This document shows positions 16,177-25,767 of a stretch of 64,000 nucleotides of DNA, in pieces; the first letter of the stretch is position 1; each line of letters opens with the position of its first letter. A program made the position numbers and the translations under genes. The notes under the pieces are model-generated. The model was not told the origin of the DNA and ran no database searches. It saw only the letters and a program-made list of their open reading frames with translations. This stretch comes from Candidatus Marithrix sp. Canyon 246 (GTDB taxonomy: Bacteria; Pseudomonadota; Gammaproteobacteria; Beggiatoales; Beggiatoaceae): assembly GCF_001723685.1 (NCBI RefSeq), contig NZ_MCBX01000038.1, positions 1 to 64,000 of the forward strand, read 5' to 3'.

Positions 16177-17496
16177 GTGAAATCTCAAGAACCAATATTT
16201 TTAGATTGTCCTTTTTCTGAAAAGGATGAAGTTAAACGCTTAGGTGCAAAGTTTGATTGGCAGGAAAAACAATGGTTTGTTCCTGTTGGACTTGATCTTG
16301 ATCCATTTAGTAAATGGTTGTCTAAGCAAGTTGATAATGATCAGCCTTTTAGTCTTTATGATTTAATGTTAAGTGTTCAAAGCACTGTCAATACGCAACT
16401 TAATGATCGTTATTGGGTACGCGCTGAGTTGGTTAGTGTCTCACATCATGTTCATTTATATATGGAATTATCTGATCATGATAATGAAGGGCAAGAACTT
16501 GCCAAAGTGCGTGCTATTTTGTGGAATCATAGAGCTAAGGAACTATTAAAACGTTTTGAAACACAAACTGGTATGCCTTTTAAGGCTGGAATGAAGTTGT
16601 TATTACAAGTTCGTGTTGAATTTCATACTCGTTATGGTTTTTCGCTTGATGTTATAGATATTGATCCTAATTTCACTATCGGTGAAATGGCAGCAAAATT
16701 GAATCGTATTAGAATGCGATTACAAGAAGAGAAGCTTTATGATTGTAATCAAACAATTAAAACTCCAATAGAATTTTGTAAAGTCGCAGTAATTGCGCCA
16801 CCACAAGCAGCAGGTTTAGGAGATTTTAAAAGTCAAGCTAAAGGATTAGCTGATTTGTGTGAATTTCATTATTACAATGCTAGTTTTCAAGGGCAACAAA
16901 TGTTGACTGAAATCACTGCCGCTTTTGAATTAATAAAACAAGATCATAAGGAAAAACAATTTGATGCAGTAGTTATGATACGCGGAGGTGGTGCTAAAGC
17001 TGACTTATTTCAGTTGAATGAATATGAGATTGCTAAGGCAATTTGTACCGCACCATTAGCTGTAATTGTTGGTATAGGGCATGAACGAGACCAAACTTTA
17101 TTAGATGAAGTGGCAAATAAGACTTGTCATACACCTAGCTTAGTGATTACATATATTGCAAGTAGAATTATTCAAAATGCGCAGAATGCCAAACAAGATT
17201 GGCAAATGCTGAATAAATTAGTCAGCGAACAACTATACCGTGCCAAAACCGAAAATGAACGCCTAATAACCAAGATTCATCACAACAGCCAAATTCAATT
17301 AAATAAAGCTCGCCATAATATACAATCTTTTATGCAACAGATACTACAAAGCGATCCTAAAAAGGTTTTAAAGCGTGGCTATGCTATTGTCAAAAATACT
17401 AATAATAAAATTATTAGCTCCAAACTTGCCGCTGAACAAGAACCACAACTTATTATTGAATTTCAAGATGGTCAAATAAATCTTGAAAATCTTTAG
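16177..17496 (+). CDS. xseA: Exonuclease VII large-subunit-like protein with DUF5710 N-terminus
   Basis: A 439-residue protein starting at GTG. Residues about 5-50 form a DUF5710-like module (FLDCPFSEKDEVKRLGAKFDW, QWFVPVGLD) often attached to DNA-processing enzymes. Residues about 60-165 are an OB-fold DNA-binding domain (RYWVRAELVSVSHH, LLLQVRVEFH). The rest is the Exonuc_VII_L catalytic region with KVAVIAPPQAAGLGDFKSQ, DAVVMIRGGGAKADLFQLN, VGIGHERDQTLLDEVANK and HTPSL. Family members degrade single-stranded DNA with XseB. The DUF5710 head makes it differ from housekeeping XseA. Its 3' end overlaps the convergent DUF4435 gene by 44 bp. Confidence 0.85.
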   Translation: MKSQEPIFLDCPFSEKDEVKRLGAKFDWQEKQWFVPVGLDLDPFSKWLSKQVDNDQPFSLYDLMLSVQSTVNTQLNDRYWVRAELVSVSHHVHLYMELSDHDNEGQELAKVRAILWNHRAKELLKRFETQTGMPFKAGMKLLLQVRVEFHTRYGFSLDVIDIDPNFTIGEMAAKLNRIRMRLQEEKLYDCNQTIKTPIEFCKVAVIAPPQAAGLGDFKSQAKGLADLCEFHYYNASFQGQQMLTEITAAFELIKQDHKEKQFDAVVMIRGGGAKADLFQLNEYEIAKAICTAPLAVIVGIGHERDQTLLDEVANKTCHTPSLVITYIASRIIQNAQNAKQDWQMLNKLVSEQLYRAKTENERLITKIHHNSQIQLNKARHNIQSFMQQILQSDPKKVLKRGYAIVKNTNNKIISSKLAAEQEPQLIIEFQDGQINLENL

Positions 17497-18364
17497 GAAG
17501 TTGCTTTTCTTTCAAAATACGAGCTAATTCAGATTTGTGGTTATTTAGTTGAATATTAACCTGAGTCTGTTTTTTTAATTTCCGGTTAAATTGGCTGGCA
17601 AAATATAGTTTGGCACTGGCAAATTTTAGAGCTTCATTATTTTCAATTAATTCTTTTTTAAATTCTAAGAACTTGGATAAGATTTGATCTTTCTGAAATT
17701 GATTTAATTTCTGAAGTATTCTATTTTTAATGTTCTCTTCTTCGCAAGAAATAGTTTCTTCTAAAAAGCTTTTAGAAGGGTCAAAATAACGGATGGTTAA
17801 ATTAGCAGCCGCTATATATGTTAAACAGCTTAAAATTGCCTGAATAATTTGTTGCTCTAAGTTTTCTTTTCCATTTTTTATCAGAGGTATAAGTTTTTTG
17901 TGGCTTATCGATTGCCCTACTAAAAACTCATATAAAATATCTGAATCTATAAAATAATTTTCTAAAGTGTAAGCCTCAAAAAAAATAAACAATCTACCAT
18001 CATAACAAACTTGTTGTTTTTCCTCTTTTACTTCTTGATCGGTTTTTAAATCTCTATCAATAATGCCATAAAAACGTTTTTCTTTGGGTAAATGTTTAAC
18101 AAAATCTTTTAAATGTTGTTTAACTTTTTCACAACCACCAGTGCCTTTAAGATCCGCTGTTGTAAAACTTGTATCTATAAAATATAGTTTGTCCAAATTA
18201 TCTTCATATAGAATGCTATAAATCACTTCATCGTCATAACCTTCTACAAAAATAATCTTTTTTCTACCAGCTTTTTCAACCGCTGTTTTAAAAACTTGCC
18301 GTAAACTTTGATCAATAAAGTTGTATTTATTATCACTAATAGTGTTATTAAATTGTAAACTCAT
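17453..18364 (-). CDS. DUF4435 TOPRIM-like protein (AriB-like)
   Basis: A 303-residue protein with DUF4435 features: IIFVEGYDDEVIYSILYED near residue 38, GCEKVKQHLKDF, FYGIIDRDLKTDQE (acidic metal site) and FEAYTLENYFID. DUF4435 is a TOPRIM-type nuclease-like fold found in AriB, the effector of PARIS anti-phage systems, and in other ATPase-linked defence pairs. It starts one base after the stop of the ATPase gene, so the two are co-translated. Its end overlaps the xseA end by 44 bp. A PARIS identity is inferred from domain pairing and order; a related OLD-like pair is the alternative. Confidence 0.75.
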   Translation of the reverse strand: MSLQFNNTISDNKYNFIDQSLRQVFKTAVEKAGRKKIIFVEGYDDEVIYSILYEDNLDKLYFIDTSFTTADLKGTGGCEKVKQHLKDFVKHLPKEKRFYGIIDRDLKTDQEVKEEKQQVCYDGRLFIFFEAYTLENYFIDSDILYEFLVGQSISHKKLIPLIKNGKENLEQQIIQAILSCLTYIAAANLTIRYFDPSKSFLEETISCEEENIKNRILQKLNQFQKDQILSKFLEFKKELIENNEALKFASAKLYFASQFNRKLKKQTQVNIQLNNHKSELARILKEKQLPKDFQDLFDHLEIQ

Positions 18365-18365
18365 C

Positions 18366-19448
18366 TTATATCACCAATTCTGTTAAGCTGATAAAACCTT
18401 TATCTTTAAACTGATCCCAAATTATTTCAGAATGAGATGAAATAATAATTTGACAATCTGTATCTTTTTGTAGTTGTTTCAGAAGTCTCATTACTTGTTC
18501 TTGAAATTCAGGATGAAGACTTTGATCAACTTCATCTATCAAAAAAATTGCATTTTGCGAAGCTCTTAAATAAAGTTGAGTTGCTATAATCAATAGACTT
18601 TCTTCACCAGAACTTAATAGTTCAAGTCCATGTTTTTCGCCATCTTTGGTTTCAATAACTACTTGAAAGTTAATTCTATCTATTTCTTTAATAGTTTTGC
18701 CAACTAGAACATGCTTATTAATCCAAGCTTTTAACTCGTTAAATTTTTTTGAAAGGGCATAGTCATAAAAAACTAGTGTTCTGGTAAGATCATCTTTATT
18801 AGGATTATATCTATGAGCTATTTCATATTTCAGTTTTTGTTGAGGAATTGAACTATAGTGAATATCTTGTATTTCTCTATCATGCGAATTAAAAAAATAA
18901 ATAAAGGGTATATTTTGTTGTATGTCATTAGTTATTTTCCCCTCTTTATAATCAATTTTTCTTTCAGAAAACGATTTTACTAATTGTAAACCAATTGTTT
19001 CTTGATAAATATTTAGACCTTGAATCTGTGAATGATCATAATCTTCCGGAATTTTAACAAAATTATCCTCAAAGTCTTTTATCATAGTCTTTATTTCATT
19101 TTCTATGATAAAGCCTTGTTTTCCAATATATTCACTATGGATTTGAATATTGTTTAAGTCTCCTAAAACTAATGATAAAACTTTATCTTTTATTAAAATA
19201 TCCAATTGGGCAAATTCTGTCCAAGTTAAAACGTTCGCTCGTAATCTATCGAAAGATATGTTTTGTAGAGATAAATCAGGATTTATGAAATTGATTAGAT
19301 TGAAAATTAATTCCATCACAGTAGTTTTACCGGAACCATTAACACCAGCTAGACAAATTAAATTTTGAGGTTCACCATTATGAGTAAAATCTATTAAGGT
19401 ATTTTTGAATACCCCACTATTATGAATATATAACCTTAAAAGTCTCAT
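18366..19448 (-). CDS. AAA/ABC-type ATPase (AriA-like)
   Basis: The likely start is the internal ATG at 19448 (MRLLRLYIHNSGVFKNTLID), preceded by AGGACAT; this gives 360 residues. Features are a Walker A NGSGKTTVME within LICLAGVNGSGKTT, an ABC-type signature region (ELLSSGEESLLIIATQLYL), Walker B AIFLIDEVDQSLHPEFQEQ and a switch histidine IIISSHSEIIWDQF. This is the AAA_21/AAA_15 type used as sensor ATPase in PARIS, OLD and related defence systems. It is directly followed by the DUF4435 gene. It is probably a phage-defence sensor, but the trigger is unknown. Confidence 0.82.
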   Translation of the reverse strand: MRLLRLYIHNSGVFKNTLIDFTHNGEPQNLICLAGVNGSGKTTVMELIFNLINFINPDLSLQNISFDRLRANVLTWTEFAQLDILIKDKVLSLVLGDLNNIQIHSEYIGKQGFIIENEIKTMIKDFEDNFVKIPEDYDHSQIQGLNIYQETIGLQLVKSFSERKIDYKEGKITNDIQQNIPFIYFFNSHDREIQDIHYSSIPQQKLKYEIAHRYNPNKDDLTRTLVFYDYALSKKFNELKAWINKHVLVGKTIKEIDRINFQVVIETKDGEKHGLELLSSGEESLLIIATQLYLRASQNAIFLIDEVDQSLHPEFQEQVMRLLKQLQKDTDCQIIISSHSEIIWDQFKDKGFISLTELVI

Positions 19449-19572
19449 GATATGTCCTATATTTATATTTTTTTTGTTATATTGATTAACAATCAAAATC
19501 ATATCATAGTTCAAATACTCTTAGGAGTAAATATTGCATAAATTACCTTTTATTTACTAAGGAATATGTAAT

Positions 19573-20694
19573 ATGAATTATCTAAGTAAGTATTTATTTT
19601 GGTTAGCATTATTATTGACTTCTCAATTAAGTTTTGCTGCCAATCCAATTAAGGTTGGTGAATTAGAACAAATTAATACTCAAATTAATTATTTGCAAGA
19701 GTCTAATTTGACTAAAACTATTAGTTATCCCGGTGCCAGTTATATTAAGCTTCATGTATCTAAGGCAACATTAGCTGCCGGTGATTCTGTTACTATATCA
19801 AGTCCAGATAATAAACAAGTATATACTTATCCCGGTGCTGGTTTTACTACTGATAGTTTTGGTGGTTTTTGGGCTTTGTCTATTATCGGCGATACTGCGA
19901 TTATTGAATTACATCGTACTCCTCAACAATTAAATAATATCGCCAATCTTGGTATTGTAATAGATAAAGTTGCACGCGGTTTGCCAAAGCATGAAGTTGA
20001 AGCTCTGATTACGGAATCAACTTGTGGCACTAATGAACGTACTGATGTAGCTTGTTATCAAACTTCACATCCAACAGAATTTAATAAGTCTAATGCTGTA
20101 GCGCGATTATTAATCAATAACACTACTTTATGTACAGCTTGGCGAGTTAGCCCTAATAATTACATATTTACCAATGAACACTGCATTACTAGTCAAGCTG
20201 ATGTTAATGCCACTGAAGTTTGGTTTAATTATCAACGAGCTGCTTGTGGCAGCGGCAATGCTAATACTCCTACTATTGTAACTGGTGAACAGTTATTTGT
20301 TGATGATACTACACTTGATTTTGCCTTATTTTCAGTGAAAAATTTCGCCTCCATTCAATCTTTTGGTTTTTTAGAATTAGATGCACGAACTCCAATTTTA
20401 AATGAAGAAATATATATTCCTCAACATGGAGCTGGTAATCCGAAAGAATTTGGCATTGAAAGCGATCAAAATACTGCTAATGTTTGTAGAATTGATATAG
20501 CCACTATAAATAATGATACTGGATATAAATGTGATACCACAGGTGGTAGTTCAGGTTCGCCGATATTAGCGCGTTCTTCAAATAAAGTCATTGCTTTGCA
20601 TCACCTTGGAGGTTGTAATAATCAAGGAGTGTTGATTGAAAAAATTCAACCATTAGTGCAAACTTATCTTGGTGAGAATAATGAGGATAAATAG
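19573..20694 (+). CDS. Secreted trypsin-like serine protease
   Basis: A 373-residue exported protein with signal peptide MNYLSKYLFWLALLLTSQ...FAA. After a beta-rich N-terminal domain, the chymotrypsin-like triad can be assigned: His203 in FTNEHCITS, Asp249 in DTTLDFALFSVK and Ser327 in TTGGSSGSPILA, with ALHHLGGCNNQGVLI following. The cysteines near the His and Ser loops suggest disulfides. It resembles lysyl-endopeptidase-like bacterial proteases. AAGGAATATGTA precedes the ATG. The following open frame overlaps its stop. Confidence 0.88.
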   Translation: MNYLSKYLFWLALLLTSQLSFAANPIKVGELEQINTQINYLQESNLTKTISYPGASYIKLHVSKATLAAGDSVTISSPDNKQVYTYPGAGFTTDSFGGFWALSIIGDTAIIELHRTPQQLNNIANLGIVIDKVARGLPKHEVEALITESTCGTNERTDVACYQTSHPTEFNKSNAVARLLINNTTLCTAWRVSPNNYIFTNEHCITSQADVNATEVWFNYQRAACGSGNANTPTIVTGEQLFVDDTTLDFALFSVKNFASIQSFGFLELDARTPILNEEIYIPQHGAGNPKEFGIESDQNTANVCRIDIATINNDTGYKCDTTGGSSGSPILARSSNKVIALHHLGGCNNQGVLIEKIQPLVQTYLGENNEDK

Positions 20695-21169
20695 TACAGG
20701 TATTCAATGTATGATGATAAGTAGCCAAGATTACCATTGGGCAAAAAAGCAGACGCAATTTATGGAAGATTATCTTGGAGTCAATTCAATTGTTGATGAT
20801 GTATCACAAACTACGGTGACAGGCAGTGGCTCAATATTTAATGGAATTGCTAGTTTAACACTAAACCCACCCTTTGCAAATTATACTGATACAATTTCAG
20901 CTAAAGCTAATGCAGAAGTTGCATTTGTAGGCAATATAGGAGATGCTGCTGTTAATAAAAACAATAGCAGTTATTTAACAACATTTTTAGGATTTCCATT
21001 AGAAGCATTATCAAACAATGATCGTAAAACTATAATGCAAAAATTCCTTGACAAATGTCAACAAACAACTACACCTTCACCCGGTGGTATCATCAACAAT
21101 AACTATAAAAGACAACGATCCTGCGACACTAACAACCAAAATAACACCAATTGGTGGAGGCACAATTAG
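20681..21169 (+). pseudogene. Fragment of a large extracellular protein
   Basis: A fragment of roughly 160 residues starting just before the protease stop. ISSQDYHWAKKQTQFMEDYL is followed by a beta-rich part with GSIFNGIASLTLNPP and then AFVGNIGDAAVNK and FLGFPLEALSNNDRKTIMQK. The last block resembles the end of GATase-like (DUF4350-type) modules seen in secreted peptidases and lyases. After SPGGI the reading is lost, and sequence with a different domain continues in another frame. No signal peptide is present, so the 5' part is missing. Confidence 0.5.
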
Positions 21170-21302
21170 CTTAACAGCCAATCCAAAACCGGGGTTTGTG
21201 TTTAAACAATGGAGCGGAGATTGTAGCGGTACCAATTCACAAATTACCATACCTATGAATACAAATATGAATTGTATTGCAAATTTTGAAGTTTCTCCGT
21301 GA
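21048..21302 (+). pseudogene. Divergent InlB B-repeat fragment
   Basis: From about 21094 this frame reads SSTITIKDNDPATLTTKITP, which looks like the last strand of a Calx-beta module, then a bacterial repeat domain with GGGTISLTANPKPGFVFKQW, GDCSGTNSQITIPMN and NCIANFEVSP. Such modules occur near the C-terminus of large surface proteins. It overlaps the preceding fragment in another frame, so two parts of one surface protein appear to have been joined by a deletion that changed frame. Confidence 0.6.
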
Positions 21303-21307
21303 ACAAC

Positions 21308-21322
21308 AAACCTGACAGGTTT
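21308..21322. repeat. Half-site of the CCTGACAGG palindrome
   Basis: AAACCTGACAGGTTT equals one arm of the 33-bp palindromes at 35103, 38502 and 39060; the second arm is absent. It follows the InlB-type fragment by a few bases. Confidence 0.6.
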
Positions 21323-21333
21323 AATTTAGCAAA

Positions 21334-23241
21334 TTATTCACATAAAATATCTTTACGCTCACCTTTGCGATTATCCAATGAAAATAACCGCTGCCAAGCA
21401 CCACAAAAGAAATCTCTTAGTGATTGTTCTTCCAATCTAACTGGGTTTGTATTCCAAGTATCTCCCATAAATCTGCTAGTTATGATATAACCATTTAAAT
21501 TTTTAAATGGCATATTGATCTTTTTACCTTCGCAAATCACTTGACTATCATTGAATATACAAGTTTTTCCACATAGAGAACTATCAGATTGACTACCATC
21601 ACATAGAAAGTTTAGTTGTTCAGGAATCCACGGATTGTTGCGGTTTTGAAAAGTTTCTACTTGACGTAGTTTCTGAGGAACATCTATATCAATCTCAGTC
21701 AAACCATCCAATTCTGGTACTGACTTGGCTGTGTAAATATAATCATATTGCTGATCTGATAACTTAATTGAAATCGGTTCGTTTAAGTAATAGATTGAAA
21801 GTGCTTGCTTTGGAGGCATCAGTGTTAAAGTACGATCTTTTGGTAATTCTAACTCACGAGCATTGATTAAGATGTTTTCCATACCTAGTTTCAAAAACAA
21901 TTCTTGGTTTTGAGCGTTTAACTGTATTTCACCATTCTTAAACTCTGGTACAATCAAGCTTTTGGCTAAACGAGGACATTGTAATCTCACCTTGTCTGCC
22001 TTAAACCACTCTGGGATGGTTTTGCTAACCTTGCTACATTGGTGTTTATAGCCTTCCAAATTTGTGAACTCTGCATCAATTTTATTGTTTACATAATAAC
22101 TAAAATTTATAGAACTACCTGAGATTTTATCGTTCAGCAAAGCAAAGATGCCTGATAATTTCACTGTAGAAATATTCAAATGAGTACCCAAAGTGTAACG
22201 ACCGGGCAAGCTTAAGCTTTTAGAAACAGTATCAATATTATCACTTGAACCTAGTTCAATCGTTCTATTACCTATTTTATAATACAAAGTAATTGTGTGA
22301 TTCGGCTTTTTCAACCAATTATTGATAGATTCATTGCTTATATCTGTTGGCCAATTTACAGTGATAGTGGATGAAGATTCTTTGCTAATTAGTTTATCTG
22401 CATCATAAGCTGCTAATACTTTATTATCATTAGCATTTATTAACCATAAACCTGTAGGATATTTATTAGCTAGATGGTCTAATACTGGTTTGGCTATTTT
22501 TGTTGGTAATTCCGAAATTTGCTTGTCATCTGCATAAAAATCAACTGATGAAACTGATTCATTCAGTATTGAAAAATCAAATAAAAGAACTGTTTGTTCC
22601 TTATTATAGCGAGCATCTTTCTTAAATAATTTCAATAATTTTTTAGAGCCAAAGCCTTCTAAATCAGATAATGCTGAAAGATCTTTGATATTTTGCTCAA
22701 AGTCAGAATGGAGTATTGGTGGTTTAATCTTATCAATATTATAGGATAAACATATTTTGTCTGCTTCAGATTTTGTTGCCATCATTAAACAACGATCTTG
22801 ATTATCAAGCAGATATTGGACAGGAATTTTTAAACATACCCTATTTTTGTGGCGGAATTTGCAAGAATTAAAACTTGTTTCATGGTTATCTTCAGTTTTA
22901 CTAAAAACATTCCATTTTCTGCTGTCAGCCTCCAAAACCATGATATAAACATAATCATTGACTGTAAGTTCTGACATCTTAACATTCAGATCAACTTTCT
23001 CAGATTTACCTGCTAATTGTTGAGACTTACAATCATTAGGAAGACACATATATGTGTTTTGAATTGGATTATATCCATAAAAAAGATACTCAGACTTCCA
23101 TGATTCTAGCCACTCTACTTCTTCTACAACAAACTCTGTGAATGTAATATCATATTTGCTTTGCTCATTAGCATTACTAGCGATACTCGCCAGCATTATA
23201 GTCATTGCTAATGTAATACTAAAAAAGTGTTTTATTTTCAT
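21334..23241 (-). CDS. Unknown exported protein
   Basis: A 635-residue protein with a clear signal peptide (MKIKHFFSITLAMTIMLAS...NANE). I do not recognise a family. The mature part is beta-rich with scattered cysteines, concentrated in a small cluster near the C-terminus (LNFLCDGSQSDSSLCGKTCI, VICEGKK) that could be disulfide-bonded. Central phrases such as LFDFSILNESVSSVDFYADD suggest a vWA-like or sandwich fold, but this is weak. It is transcribed towards the protease fragments, downstream of pelF, in the position pelG would occupy in a standard pel operon, but it is not PelG (no multiple transmembrane helices). Confidence 0.75.
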   Translation of the reverse strand: MKIKHFFSITLAMTIMLASIASNANEQSKYDITFTEFVVEEVEWLESWKSEYLFYGYNPIQNTYMCLPNDCKSQQLAGKSEKVDLNVKMSELTVNDYVYIMVLEADSRKWNVFSKTEDNHETSFNSCKFRHKNRVCLKIPVQYLLDNQDRCLMMATKSEADKICLSYNIDKIKPPILHSDFEQNIKDLSALSDLEGFGSKKLLKLFKKDARYNKEQTVLLFDFSILNESVSSVDFYADDKQISELPTKIAKPVLDHLANKYPTGLWLINANDNKVLAAYDADKLISKESSSTITVNWPTDISNESINNWLKKPNHTITLYYKIGNRTIELGSSDNIDTVSKSLSLPGRYTLGTHLNISTVKLSGIFALLNDKISGSSINFSYYVNNKIDAEFTNLEGYKHQCSKVSKTIPEWFKADKVRLQCPRLAKSLIVPEFKNGEIQLNAQNQELFLKLGMENILINARELELPKDRTLTLMPPKQALSIYYLNEPISIKLSDQQYDYIYTAKSVPELDGLTEIDIDVPQKLRQVETFQNRNNPWIPEQLNFLCDGSQSDSSLCGKTCIFNDSQVICEGKKINMPFKNLNGYIITSRFMGDTWNTNPVRLEEQSLRDFFCGAWQRLFSLDNRKGERKDILCE

Positions 23242-23330
23242 TTAAACTTATTTTCCTATCTAATAAACTTTATTTCAAAATGGTCAAAATAAACAAATTA
23301 CGCTTAATGCTCATGGTTGAGTTGTAAAAA

Positions 23331-23360
23331 CATGCAAAACATATTCCTAGTTTTTGCATG
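23331..23360. terminator. Hairpin after pelF
   Basis: CATGCAAAA and TTTTGCATG form a 9-bp inverted repeat with a 12-base loop, eight bases beyond the pelF stop. No long T run follows on the minus strand, so termination is only suggested. Confidence 0.35.
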
Positions 23361-23368
23361 GTTATAAA

Positions 23369-24835
23369 TTACATCAAACTCTTATAAACTTCACGATAAG
23401 CATCTTCCAGCATGGTTTCTAAATAATAAGTTTCAATCCGTTTAATACCAGTTTGTGCCATTTGGTTTGCTAGTTCTGGATTATTTAATATTTCTAAGGT
23501 TTTCATCGCAATATCTTGGCTATCCATAATTGTTGCTACATAACCAGCAACTCCCAATTTATCATCACCAGAGCCATTTAATAATTCATCACATGCTCCA
23601 ACTCTGGTTGCTACTACTGGTAAACCTGATGCCATCGCTTCCATAACTGTTAGTGGCATTGCTTCTTTCACTGAAGTTAGTAATAATATATCAAATATTT
23701 TATAATATTCAACCACATCTGCTGGTCCAGTAAATGTTACATAGTCTTCTGCTTTTAGTAATTCACGTAGAGCTAAGCATTCTTTATAATATGATTCAAC
23801 TTCTTCAGTTGGTCCAACTACATATGATTGTATATTAGGGATTGCATTTTTAATAATCGCTGATACATTTAGATAGGTTTTCATATCTTTCACTGAATCA
23901 ACACGCCCTACTATCCCAATTACTGGATCTTCTCCTTCTCTTAAACGAGTACGTCTAGCTTTTTGGAAGCGTTCTATCTGAATACCATTTGGTATTACTT
24001 CTACCTTTTCTGGATCAGCACCATATTCAGCCGCTAATTCTCGATTACCATTATAAAGAGTGATCAAGCGCGTTACTGTTTCATATTGAAACTTGGTCAA
24101 ACCTTTAAAAAAGTCGCGCCACATATCACGCATATACTCTTCATCTAACCATTCAGCAACACTTAAATCCATATCTCGCTCTTGTATATAAATACCATGT
24201 TCAGTAATAACTGATGGCTTATCATACAATTCAGTCATCATGCAAGCAAGAAAACCAGAAAAACCTGTCGCTGGAGCATGATAAAGTTTCGCCTCTGGGA
24301 GAATATTAGTAAGCATAAAGACGCGCCAAATAGCTAAATGAATATTACGCCAATTATAATAATACTTAATAAATCCCTCTTTGCTACGCTTTTTATCATA
24401 AATTTCAGTCAATAACTCTAAGCCGCTTTCTTTAGCAAGGAAATGTTTAAAAAAGCCTTCTTTATGCTTCTGCAAAATATCCCTAAATAAACAACGCTGC
24501 TCCTCAGTTAATTTACCCTTAGCAAAATTAATATGAGCCAATTGACCAATTTGCTCATAAACTTCCTTTTGCTCAGCGCGACTAAATTTGGTCGGTTCAG
24601 CATCCCTTATCTCTGAATAATCAAATAAATCAACCCCTTTCATGAAGGTTACATTATCTGGTAATGGATAACGAAGATCCTTTTCAGTTTTTTTGCCAGC
24701 CGCCAAAGCTACTACTGCAAAAGTAAACTCATTTTCATAAGACTTAATAAGACGCTGCATCCAAGAAGCAACACCTCCAGTCACAAAAGGGTAACTACCC
24801 TCAATAATAAGGCAAATATCTGCTACTTCACTCAT
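23369..24835 (-). CDS. pelF: Pel polysaccharide glycosyltransferase
   Basis: A 488-residue GT4-family glycosyltransferase. ADICLIIEGSYPFVTGGVAS and WMQRLI at the N-terminus and VITEHGIYIQERDMDL are characteristic of PelF; the C-terminal GT-B half has IGIVGRVDSVKDMKTYL and TSVKEAMPLTVMEAMASGLP with the acidic EAM region. PelF is the cytosolic enzyme that polymerises the N-acetylgalactosamine-rich Pel exopolysaccharide from UDP-sugars. It overlaps the pelE end by four bases (ATGA) and is the last pel gene here; pelG, which should follow, is absent. Confidence 0.93.
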   Translation of the reverse strand: MSEVADICLIIEGSYPFVTGGVASWMQRLIKSYENEFTFAVVALAAGKKTEKDLRYPLPDNVTFMKGVDLFDYSEIRDAEPTKFSRAEQKEVYEQIGQLAHINFAKGKLTEEQRCLFRDILQKHKEGFFKHFLAKESGLELLTEIYDKKRSKEGFIKYYYNWRNIHLAIWRVFMLTNILPEAKLYHAPATGFSGFLACMMTELYDKPSVITEHGIYIQERDMDLSVAEWLDEEYMRDMWRDFFKGLTKFQYETVTRLITLYNGNRELAAEYGADPEKVEVIPNGIQIERFQKARRTRLREGEDPVIGIVGRVDSVKDMKTYLNVSAIIKNAIPNIQSYVVGPTEEVESYYKECLALRELLKAEDYVTFTGPADVVEYYKIFDILLLTSVKEAMPLTVMEAMASGLPVVATRVGACDELLNGSGDDKLGVAGYVATIMDSQDIAMKTLEILNNPELANQMAQTGIKRIETYYLETMLEDAYREVYKSLM

Positions 24836-25767
24836 AATTGTTCTAAATAATTCCCTAAAGGTGTTTGGAATTTTTGTATTTCTTTTTGATATTCAGCAAA
24901 TGTAGGTGGATGTTCTTCTTTCTTAAAAATCCCCATTGCCTGATTTAATAAATCTTCTGCCTTCTCAATATGTTGATTATCCAAATAATATCGAATACCT
25001 CGATTATAAGCTGAAAAATCATAAGCATCTACTTCTAAAGCTTTATCAATACGTTCACATGCCCCCTTTAGATAGAAAACACCCACTTGAGCATCAACTA
25101 AACCTAAATCATATATGTCATAATATAAACTAGCTAGTCGAACATACGGCACTTCTGATAATTTTTCCAATTCATCTATTTGATTGAAAATTTTGTTTTT
25201 CTTTTCATTTAGAATACGTGCAGCACCAATACCCGCAAGTGGGTGTTTATTGTATTCTAATATCATTTGCAATAGGCGGGTTTTATGTGCTGTCCAGCCT
25301 AATTTGTCCAATAAGCTTAAAGTTTTCATGGTATCTTCAAACGGCATACGTCCATAAATTAAAGCAATAATTTCAGAAGTTGGTAAATTATAATACATTT
25401 CTTGAATAGCATAAGCTTCTTTTTCTAAAGCGGCTCTATCAACTATATCATAGTCTTCGCGTGCTATAGGATTGGTTGGTGCATATTTAAAACTGAAACC
25501 AAAGATTAAAATTGCCGCCTGACCAATTAATGGAATACAAGCAATAATTAATAAACCCATCATTAAATATTTACCAATAACCTCATCAATTTCCTTAGAA
25601 CTTTCTTTAAGCTTTAATAGAAACCACCAAGTCAGTAATATACCGATACTATGTGCAATGATAAATTCAAATAAGTTATTATCTAATAAAAAGATAATGA
25701 CAAAAGTTTCATTAATTGCCCAAAGACAGAAAATCGTCGCTAGAATTAAGTTGTTTAACGTTAACAT
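24832..25767 (-). CDS. pelE: PelE-like membrane TPR protein
   Basis: A 311-residue protein with two N-terminal transmembrane segments (LILATIFCLWAINETFVIIF, then LLIIACIPLIGQAAILIFGF near residue 72) and a cytosolic helical C-terminus of TPR/HEAT type (KTLSLLDKLGWTAHKTRLLQ, HPLAGIGAARILNE, YNRGIRYYLDNQHIEKAEDL). PelE joins PelD, PelF and PelG in the inner-membrane synthase complex. Its 5' end overlaps pelD by 56 bp and its 3' end overlaps pelF by 4 bp. Sequence similarity to known PelE is by architecture and position. Confidence 0.8.
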   Translation of the reverse strand: MLTLNNLILATIFCLWAINETFVIIFLLDNNLFEFIIAHSIGILLTWWFLLKLKESSKEIDEVIGKYLMMGLLIIACIPLIGQAAILIFGFSFKYAPTNPIAREDYDIVDRAALEKEAYAIQEMYYNLPTSEIIALIYGRMPFEDTMKTLSLLDKLGWTAHKTRLLQMILEYNKHPLAGIGAARILNEKKNKIFNQIDELEKLSEVPYVRLASLYYDIYDLGLVDAQVGVFYLKGACERIDKALEVDAYDFSAYNRGIRYYLDNQHIEKAEDLLNQAMGIFKKEEHPPTFAEYQKEIQKFQTPLGNYLEQL

